Shown piece by piece: positions 1-4,599 of a stretch of 5,618 nt of DNA. A program made the translations under genes and the position numbers. The DNA is from Candidatus Poseidoniaceae archaeon. Its GTDB lineage: Archaea > Thermoplasmatota > Poseidoniia > Poseidoniales > Poseidoniaceae. Each line of letters begins with the position of its first letter. The stretch's first letter is position 1. The notes under the pieces were generated by a model, which worked only from the letters and a program-made list of their open reading frames with translations, searched no databases and was not told the DNA's origin. The DNA lies in NCBI GenBank assembly GCA_022424925.1, contig JAKMGM010000076.1, positions 1-5,618 of the forward strand. The letters run 5' to 3'.

Positions 1-465
1 CATCATTTCCCAAAACCTACCCTGACGTCGAACACTGGAAACAGCATCCGTATCGAGGAGTGTATACCGTTCAATCATCTGTGAAAGAATGTTCTCAAAC
101 TCATCATCAGTTGTGAACGATGGAGCAGTGGGTGCTTCTTGCAGAAGCGTTTCAATGAGACCTCGGCGAATGTTTTCTTCCTCTTCAGAAAGTTGAGGTT
201 CAAGCCCGAACCAAAGAATCTGGCCACCACCTTCTTCATCGGCAGGAGGTTCGTAAATGTGTACAAAAATCGGTTCCTTCGTAATGTAAATCAGGTTGTA
301 CGGACGTTCTTTCTTTGCACCCCGGTCCAACTCACCGTAATATATTGGACGAGAGCCGTGACTGGATTCAAAATCACGAACCCATTCAGCAACGTGAGGA
401 TGTGCATTCATAACCGAATTGAGGTCACCCTTGGCAAATCGTGGTTCATCGTCTACCATCTTCAT
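1..465 (-). CDS. flaI: Archaellum motor ATPase FlaI/ArlI, N-terminal part (cut by window edge)
   Basis: FlaI is the hexameric secretion-type ATPase that drives archaellin assembly and filament rotation at the cytoplasmic side of the membrane. The frame is open from an ATG at 465 to the left edge (155 codons); the catalytic C-terminal domain with the Walker motifs lies outside. Visible features fit the FlaI N-terminal domain: residues 22-32 (HPHVAEWVRDF), an aromatic stretch RPIYYGEL at 39-46, then a beta-rich segment with NLIYI at 57-61, EPIFVHIYEPP at 64-74 and ILWFGLEPQLSEEE at 83-96, followed by a helical region at 97-135. I infer identity from these patterns and from position directly after flaH. 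The start lies 8 bases after the flaH stop, behind a purine run (GAGGGGGGGA). The ATG two codons later (459) is a possible alternative start. No stop or frameshift is seen in the visible part. Confidence 0.85.
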   Translation of the reverse strand, partial: MKMVDDEPRFAKGDLNSVMNAHPHVAEWVRDFESSHGSRPIYYGELDRGAKKERPYNLIYITKEPIFVHIYEPPADEEGGGQILWFGLEPQLSEEEENIRRGLIETLLQEAPTAPSFTTDDEFENILSQMIERYTLLDTDAVSSVRRQGRFWEMM

Positions 466-473
466 TCCCCCCC

Positions 474-1214
474 TCAGCTCACCGCTGTAATATCGACAAT
501 GAAGCCCATGCCCGGTTCGACACGCCAACCTATGGATGTTTGAATCGGTCCTGCTGCTCTAAGGAATCGAGTGATAATGATGTTGCGCTTAATCTCGCCA
601 CCAATCATCGCTGTCTGTAAATCGAGAACAACTTCAGCCGAAGCACGCATGGAGTGCATGAGTTTGTGGTCCATTTCTTCAGGGTCCACGCACAGCATGA
701 GCGATCTTCCATGAGAACAGATTTGACGGAGTTTTTGCAACAATTGAAAACGGCTTGTATCATCAAGTGCATCCGGCATAATCGAACTGGCTGCATCAAT
801 AATCACAACATCAGCAAGTGCAATGGCTTCGGATTCAAGCAATTCCTCTAAGCCCACATTTGGTAGTGGTTCAGCAATCGTTCCAAAACGACTGAAGACC
901 AAAAGGCGACCTTCTCGAATGGCATCGGTGACGCCATAACCGATTGATTCCATTTGTTCAATCCAACCACGTGTCGTCAGTTCCGTTGTGATAACGAGTA
1001 CTTTGACGCCGTTTTCTGCCAAGCCATACGCCAAACGCTGTGAGAGGAGAGATTTTCCACCTCCAACAGTACCCTGTAACACATACAGAGAACGGTTTGG
1101 TAGTCGAAGACCCATCGAATCTGCAAGTGAATCGGTTTCCAGTTCATATGGGAATCCGTCTTCCTTTGGCTTGTGAGCCGTGATGAAGGGGTCTGCTTTG
1201 TCGTGCTCAGCCAT
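474..1214 (-). CDS. flaH: Archaellum ATP-binding protein FlaH/ArlH (KaiC/RecA-like)
   Basis: FlaH is a RecA/KaiC-like nucleotide-binding protein that forms a ring on the motor ATPase FlaI and is needed for archaellum assembly. The 246-residue product has a Walker A motif GTVGGGKS at residues 48-55 followed by LLSQRLAYGL, a family-typical TTELTTRGWIEQMESIGY at about 76-93, and a Walker B strand ADVVIID at 134-140. The C-terminal motif VEPGMGFIVDI (232-242) is also characteristic of FlaH. The chosen start is the ATG at 1214, because GAGGAGGTG lies 7 bases upstream of it. An in-frame GTG at 1244 has no such support and lies deeper inside flaG. The gene overlaps the flaG stop by 8 bases, which suggests translational coupling. 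Whether it hydrolyses ATP or only binds it, as reported for studied FlaH proteins, cannot be read from the sequence. Confidence 0.95.
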   Translation of the reverse strand: MAEHDKADPFITAHKPKEDGFPYELETDSLADSMGLRLPNRSLYVLQGTVGGGKSLLSQRLAYGLAENGVKVLVITTELTTRGWIEQMESIGYGVTDAIREGRLLVFSRFGTIAEPLPNVGLEELLESEAIALADVVIIDAASSIMPDALDDTSRFQLLQKLRQICSHGRSLMLCVDPEEMDHKLMHSMRASAEVVLDLQTAMIGGEIKRNIIITRFLRAAGPIQTSIGWRVEPGMGFIVDITAVS

Positions 1215-1713
1215 TAAGGCGCACCTCCTCTGCGAAACTTGCACTGCTCGTGAATCCGGCGACAGGTTCTGAACGAGCCGTCACAAAAATACTGATATCC
1301 GTATCGTCAACATACGAGTTAAACGCATTATCTGAGACTGAAATCTCAAGTAAACCGTTCGGGTTCCATTCAGTGGGTGTAGGCGTTCCCATGAGTGATG
1401 TAGTAATGCTTGTACTCGCAATAGAAAGCCCATCAATGAGGACTTCCATCTGCGTCTCATCCATAGGATGCTCTCCAACGTTCATGACATAGAATGTAAT
1501 TTCATGGTCGGTACCGGTTCGGTCAATGTTGACATTCATCGGGTCCCCTGCAAAATCAATGCCTAACTCTTCGGTAATCTGTAAGCCCCTTTGCTGGTCC
1601 TGAATAACTCGAGAGGTCGAAGACCATTCTTGTATCAACACGACACTGGCAGAGCTGGAAACCAGCAATGCGCTGATGAGCATGATATATGCCGAAGCTC
1701 CTCCATCTGCCAT
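1207..1713 (-). CDS. flaG: Archaellum stator protein FlaG/ArlG
   Basis: FlaG is a membrane-anchored protein whose outside beta-sandwich domain, together with FlaF, forms the stator and filament-like structure around the archaellum base. The 168-residue product opens with a hydrophobic helix at about residues 7-28 (AYIMLISALLVSSSASVVLI), followed by a polar helix to about 50. A beta domain follows, with EITFYVMNVGEHPMD at 71-85 and VLIDG at 91-95, close to the usual FlaG pattern in which a strand ending in N-x-G is followed by a second strand ending in DG. SEWRP-like TEWNPNGLLEISV at 114-126 also fits. There are no cysteines. The ATG at 1713 is preceded by GAGGTG with 5-base spacing. A TTG one codon upstream is possible but less likely. 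It starts 9 bases after the FlaF stop and overlaps flaH by 8 bases. Its length is typical for the family. Confidence 0.88.
   Translation of the reverse strand: MADGGASAYIMLISALLVSSSASVVLIQEWSSTSRVIQDQQRGLQITEELGIDFAGDPMNVNIDRTGTDHEITFYVMNVGEHPMDETQMEVLIDGLSIASTSITTSLMGTPTPTEWNPNGLLEISVSDNAFNSYVDDTDISIFVTARSEPVAGFTSSASFAEEVRLNG
1222..1230 (-). promoter_or_regulatory. Ribosome binding site deciding the flaH start
   Basis: GAGGAGGTG on the minus strand, 7 bases before the ATG at 1214, the strongest such site in the window. It lies inside flaG and excludes the in-frame GTG at 1244 as the main start. Confidence 0.85.
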
Positions 1714-1718
1714 CAAAA

Positions 1719-1724
1719 CACCTC
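1719..1724 (-). promoter_or_regulatory. Ribosome binding site of flaG, overlapping the flaF stop
   Basis: GAGGTG on the minus strand, 5 bases before the ATG at 1713. The flaF stop codon TGA (1725-1723) shares bases with it, so termination of flaF translation places the ribosome at the flaG start. Confidence 0.75.
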
Positions 1725-2427
1725 AGGTTGTTGCCCTCGCAAGTGTAGTCGAGCCCACAGAAAATGCGAGCCGTTCGTATTCGGTGTTCGTACTTGGCTG
1801 ATCGTCCCAAAACAACTCGATAGTTTGACCCGAGTACCAATTGGTTGCAAGACCGGCAATTTCAGATGCTGGAGAGTCCTGAGACGCCGTGAGGGTCTCA
1901 GGCTCTTCACCGTCGTAAAACACCCAGACCTCATCGGTTTTGAGTGTGTCCGTGCCAAGGTTGGTGATGTTTGCATAGATGTACTGTCGGAAGACCGGTG
2001 CTGAGAAATTTGCAGGCGAAGTGGGCGTCTGAATAGTGAACGATTCGTCATAGACTGTCCAAGTGGGTGTCGATGAATCTGGGCAGAAACCGTGGATGGT
2101 GATAACCACGTTTCCTAGATCAATCGCTCCACCAGTCGTTGTGAAGTTAGCGGAAAAACCGCCGCATTCGTCTGTTCCGACGTTCGCTCTCAAAGTTCCA
2201 TTGACGTAACCAGTTCCCTGATTCCCAGCCGTTATTGATACTTCGTGAATGACATGCTGTTCAAGATTGACATCGTCAATGGAAAAACTCGGGTCGGGAA
2301 CTGAAGCGCTCTCAATTGCATCCAATCCGGTTGCAACTTGGGCATCAAATGCTGTAATGGCCATCGAAAAGACAACCAGCATTGAAATCCCAATAATGAG
2401 ACCTCCAATTCCGACCGAAGCACCCAT
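1723..2427 (-). CDS. flaF: FlaF/ArlF-like archaellum stator protein, enlarged
   Basis: FlaF is a membrane-anchored protein with an outside beta-sandwich domain that links the motor to the S-layer or envelope. This 234-residue product begins MGASVGIGGLIIGISM, a hydrophobic helix at about 4-27 of the kind seen at FlaF N-termini, then a short polar helix to about 42. Two beta-rich regions follow: about 50-138, with a cysteine pair (C88, C115), and about 145-234, containing YIYANITNLGTDTLKTDEVWVFYDG (149-173), the pattern expected of a FlaF/FlaG domain. Typical FlaF proteins are markedly shorter, so the first region looks like an added domain. Four N-glycosylation sequons are visible (N76, N94, N140, N153). 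The ATG at 2427 is chosen because GAGGTGA lies 8 bases upstream. The GTG at 2460 has no ribosome site. Identity rests on the N-terminus, the C-terminal pattern and position before flaG. Confidence 0.75.
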   Translation of the reverse strand: MGASVGIGGLIIGISMLVVFSMAITAFDAQVATGLDAIESASVPDPSFSIDDVNLEQHVIHEVSITAGNQGTGYVNGTLRANVGTDECGGFSANFTTTGGAIDLGNVVITIHGFCPDSSTPTWTVYDESFTIQTPTSPANFSAPVFRQYIYANITNLGTDTLKTDEVWVFYDGEEPETLTASQDSPASEIAGLATNWYSGQTIELFWDDQPSTNTEYERLAFSVGSTTLARATT

Positions 2428-2428
2428 T

Positions 2429-3277
2429 TCAGAGTTCACCTCGAAGTGTTTGTACTTCACGCCATGAACTGATTAACGATGAGAAAATCAGCAATTCTTT
2501 GTGCGAAAGATGGTCGTCAAGTGCTGCTTCTGACTCACCAGGTGCAGCAAGTTGAACAATCGCAAGAACTGAACGTCCCTCCGCCTCAGACAACATGCCT
2601 GATGCCATCGCCTTTTGCGCAAAGCTAACGGCCGCCATTCCCGACATACTGTCGAGAAGTAACGCAGCCACTGTCGGGGCTCCTACTTGATTCGCATTCG
2701 CTGTAGCACCCGTTGCGGGTGCATGCAAGAATGGATTTGCAGCAAGTGCTTGGGCTTCATACAATTCAACCAATGGTGCTTCATCGACGCTCTTCATGCG
2801 GTCCATGCCAGAAACGGGAACTACTTCTCCGTTTGCGGTGATAAGTGTATCACCTGTGGCCATGCCGTCTTCATCAAGCGCATCGGTCTGTGCAACAAGA
2901 TTCCCATCAGCATCCATCACTGGTGCTGCTGCAGGTGTGTCCAGTCGTACTTCGACCATACGCAATACGTCCTCGACCATGTCAAGGCGACTGCTGATGA
3001 GACGTTCAAGTCCCGATGTATCGACGGTTGTACTCGCAGGAACTGGCGCTGTAGGAGCAAGGGTTGCTGCTACAGTTGGAACACTTCCAACGCTGTTCAT
3101 ACGAGCCCGCGTGGGACTTGGACTGATGGTCCATGCATCGTCTTCACTGAGCTCGCCTTCCTCTGGAAGTGGGACTTGTTCAATGGCGATGTTCGCCATT
3201 ATTTTCAGTCGTTCCTCCGTCAAGTCAGCATCTGCATCTCGATTATTATCTGCGTTTCCGCTAAATGGCCATGCCAT
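2429..3277 (-). CDS. Unrecognised acidic protein in the flaC/D/E position of the archaellum cluster
   Basis: I do not recognise this 282-residue protein. It has no signal peptide or membrane segment, so it is probably cytoplasmic. The order is: an acidic N-terminal part with a short helix (DLTEERLKIMANIAIEQV, 18-35), a Pro/Ala/Thr-rich linker (about 53-86), a likely coiled coil at 88-113 (LERLISSRLDMVEDVLRMVE), a middle part rich in Asp and Gly (121-160), an alanine-rich stretch, and a helical C-terminus from about 200 to 278. The C-terminal segment at 212-244, with ASGMLSEAEGRSVLAIVQLA, faintly recalls the FlaD/E helix pattern ending in G-W-I-S-E-x-V, but the tryptophans and the usual W-x-x-x-L core are missing. 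Its place between the archaellins and flaF is where FlaC/D/E scaffold genes normally lie, so a similar role is inferred. The start is supported by GGAGGT with 6-base spacing. Its coding end holds the flaF ribosome site. Confidence 0.72.
   Translation of the reverse strand: MAWPFSGNADNNRDADADLTEERLKIMANIAIEQVPLPEEGELSEDDAWTISPSPTRARMNSVGSVPTVAATLAPTAPVPASTTVDTSGLERLISSRLDMVEDVLRMVEVRLDTPAAAPVMDADGNLVAQTDALDEDGMATGDTLITANGEVVPVSGMDRMKSVDEAPLVELYEAQALAANPFLHAPATGATANANQVGAPTVAALLLDSMSGMAAVSFAQKAMASGMLSEAEGRSVLAIVQLAAPGESEAALDDHLSHKELLIFSSLISSWREVQTLRGEL
2436..2442 (-). promoter_or_regulatory. Ribosome binding site deciding the flaF start
   Basis: GAGGTGA on the minus strand, 8 bases before the ATG at 2427, inside the last codons of the preceding gene. 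It argues for the ATG at 2427 over the GTG at 2460. Confidence 0.8.
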
Positions 3278-3283
3278 TGTAAA

Positions 3284-3289
3284 ACCTCC
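3284..3289 (-). promoter_or_regulatory. Ribosome binding site of the acidic protein gene
   Basis: GGAGGT on the minus strand, 6 bases before the ATG at 3277. It fixes the start and lies directly beside the hairpin arm. Confidence 0.8.
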
Positions 3290-3325
3290 TAAGGGCAGTC
3301 AGCCTTGCGGCATCAGTGCCCTTAG
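3289..3325 (-). promoter_or_regulatory. Hairpin in the spacer after the archaellin genes, touching the next ribosome site
   Basis: On the minus strand the spacer carries CTAAGGGCA and, 19 bases later, its perfect complement TGCCCTTAG (9 base pairs). Inside the loop GCC-GCAA-GGC can form a 3-pair stem closed by a GNRA-type tetraloop. The right arm ends within AGGAGG, the ribosome site of the next gene, and is followed by GGTTTTA with only four T residues. It could act as a partial terminator, an mRNA processing or stabilising element, or a translational brake on the downstream genes. The structure is seen in the sequence; the role is inferred. Confidence 0.6.
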
Positions 3326-3331
3326 ATGCAA

Positions 3332-4000
3332 TCAGATAACCAATGAACCGGATGTAGTGGTACCAATGTCGAGGGTTGCGAAGGTTGTGCCTCCGTTTCC
3401 AACGTGGATGTACATCTCGACTTTGTTGTCGCCGCTGTCTGGACTGCAGTCGTTAAGACCGAGGTTCGCAGCACCGGCTTGTCCGCCATTAGCATCAATC
3501 CACATGACATAACCTGTGGAGGGTTGCATTACTCCAGTTGTGGAATCGAGCAATTGCGCTGCGTTGGTTGGATCATCAACATCCATTAACGCAACGCTAC
3601 CGTCAGCAGTTGCTGCTCCAGGAGGGTCACCAACAGTACCTTCACGGACACCGTTATCACAGAAGAACTGGAAAGTAATCTCGTTGATTGGTGCAGGTTC
3701 GCTACCCGGTGCGAGACGTACAAAGAACATGTACGCTTCCGCTGGAGTCATAGCGGCCGGAGAACCTCCGTTACCGCCAGTAGCAACAAAGCCCTGTTGA
3801 ACTAGAATTTTACCTGCCATGTTATCAGCAGTATCGTCGCCAGTCGTTTGAGCGTTTTGTTGTAGTTTTTCTGCAGTTTGAATAATAACTGCTGCAGCAA
3901 CTGCAGCAACCAAAATCAACGCAATAAAGACAATCATTGCACCGATACCGATGGCAGCGATTTTGTCTTCTTGAATATCGTTACGGGTGTTGGACTTCAT
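3332..4000 (-). CDS. flaB: Archaellin (second copy, larger)
   Basis: Archaellin is the filament subunit, made as a preprotein with a class III (type IV pilin-like) signal peptide and cut by the peptidase FlaK/PibD. The 222-residue product has a 13-14 residue polar leader (MKSNTRNDIQEDK), then AIGIGAMIVFIALILVAA and the conserved polymerisation helix ending TAEKLQQNAQTTGD at about residue 55. The outer domain (about 60-222) is beta-rich and Gly/Ala/Asp-rich with two cysteines, C114 and C185. It has no Asn-x-Ser/Thr sequon. The expected cleavage would follow an alanine, not the usual Lys/Arg-Gly. The start at 4000 overlaps the upstream archaellin stop as ATGA; the frame stays open upstream but that part reads as nonsense across the neighbour. 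It is about 35 residues longer than its neighbour, all in the outer domain. A hairpin follows the stop. Confidence 0.95.
   Translation of the reverse strand: MKSNTRNDIQEDKIAAIGIGAMIVFIALILVAAVAAAVIIQTAEKLQQNAQTTGDDTADNMAGKILVQQGFVATGGNGGSPAAMTPAEAYMFFVRLAPGSEPAPINEITFQFFCDNGVREGTVGDPPGAATADGSVALMDVDDPTNAAQLLDSTTGVMQPSTGYVMWIDANGGQAGAANLGLNDCSPDSGDNKVEMYIHVGNGGTTFATLDIGTTTSGSLVI
3836..3961 (-). repeat. Archaellin N-terminal homology block, copy in second archaellin
   Basis: These 42 codons (residues 14-55 of the second archaellin) encode exactly the same peptide as 4390-4515 in the first archaellin. My hand alignment gives about 26 base differences in 126, all synonymous. It is an old tandem gene duplication under strong protein-level constraint, not a recent DNA repeat. 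Confidence 0.85.
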
Positions 4001-4560
4001 ATGACCTTCGCCCCCGCCGCAATATCTGCACCATAATTCAGTACTTCGTATGTGAAACCACCTGCACCAGATTGGATTGCAAGGGTGTGGTCTTCGTTGG
4101 CTGTTGGTGCGCATTCGTTCAAGTCACCTGCAGCGCCAGCCGCAGTGAGTATAACGTCAAACGTAGCACCAGGCGTGAGTGGGTTGACCGCAACTTGGCT
4201 TCCAACAGCTGTTGCTGTTGCAAAGTTTCCGTAGTCAGCGCCACCGGCACACACAATCGACCAGTCAATGTTTCCTGGGTCAACCGGGTCCGATCCTGGG
4301 GCCAGTTCAAAGGTAATGTACAAAGCACCAGCTGATGGAATCATGACGTTCTTGATGACCACTTTCGAGGACAGCAGAGACGTTGTTTCATCACCGGTTG
4401 TTTGTGCATTCTGTTGCAATTTCTCAGCGGTTTGGATAATAACCGCTGCTGCAACCGCTGCGACCAAAATCAGTGCAATGAACACAATCATTGCACCAAT
4501 ACCAATCGCAGCGATATTATCGCTATTTTCGTTCTTATTTTCTTTCATATTTTTCACCAT
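3997..4560 (-). CDS. flaB: Archaellin (first copy)
   Basis: This is the first filament subunit gene of the cluster. The 187-residue product has a polar leader of about 16 residues (MVKNMKENKNENSDNI), then AAIGIGAMIVFIALILVA and a helix ending TAEKLQQNAQTTGD at residue 57. The region I16-D57 is identical in protein sequence to the second archaellin. The outer domain contains FELAPGSDP (84-92), matched by RLAPGSEP in the other copy, and two cysteines, C104 and C150, that match in context (W-S-I-V-C and L-N-E-C against F-Q-F-F-C and L-N-D-C). No N-glycosylation sequon is seen. Two starts are possible: ATG 4560 behind GGGGGA, or ATG 4548 behind GGTGA with 5-base spacing. Both keep a leader. The stop TGA overlaps the next ATG. 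A 39-base spacer separates it from the gene upstream. Confidence 0.95.
   Translation of the reverse strand: MVKNMKENKNENSDNIAAIGIGAMIVFIALILVAAVAAAVIIQTAEKLQQNAQTTGDETTSLLSSKVVIKNVMIPSAGALYITFELAPGSDPVDPGNIDWSIVCAGGADYGNFATATAVGSQVAVNPLTPGATFDVILTAAGAAGDLNECAPTANEDHTLAIQSGAGGFTYEVLNYGADIAAGAKVI
4390..4515 (-). repeat. Archaellin N-terminal homology block, copy in first archaellin
   Basis: This block encodes residues 16-57 of the first archaellin and is identical at protein level to 3836-3961. It covers the end of the leader, the hydrophobic assembly helix and the start of the linker to the outer domain. The downstream outer domains are much less alike, as expected for the surface-exposed part of archaellins. 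Confidence 0.85.
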
Positions 4561-4599
4561 TTTATTTTTATCCCCCGTTTAGGGTGGAACAGGATTGAG

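Noticed and set aside
139..543. Plus-strand open frame of 134 codons.
   Set aside because: It is opposite the FlaI N-terminal frame and the end of flaH, both of which carry family motifs; its own product shows none.
2428..2460. GTG start for flaF at 2460.
   Set aside because: There is no ribosome site before it, and the added 11 residues would place a polar stretch before the typical N-terminal helix, while ATG 2427 has a strong site.
2687..3512. Two long plus-strand open frames (2687-3292 and 2796-3512).
   Set aside because: They lie opposite well-supported minus-strand genes with ribosome sites, run across a gene boundary, and give Ser/Arg/Cys-rich sequences without recognisable motifs.
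4001..4114. Upstream extension of the second archaellin to an ATG at 4114.
   Set aside because: The extra 38 residues overlap the first archaellin, read as Arg/Cys/Trp-rich nonsense and would bury the class III leader inside the protein.
4561..4599. Possible TATA box (ATAAAAATA) or hairpin (CCC-TAAAC-GGG) in front of the first archaellin.
   Set aside because: The A/T run is directly next to the start codon, so a start site 25 bases downstream would fall inside the gene, and the stem has only three good pairs.
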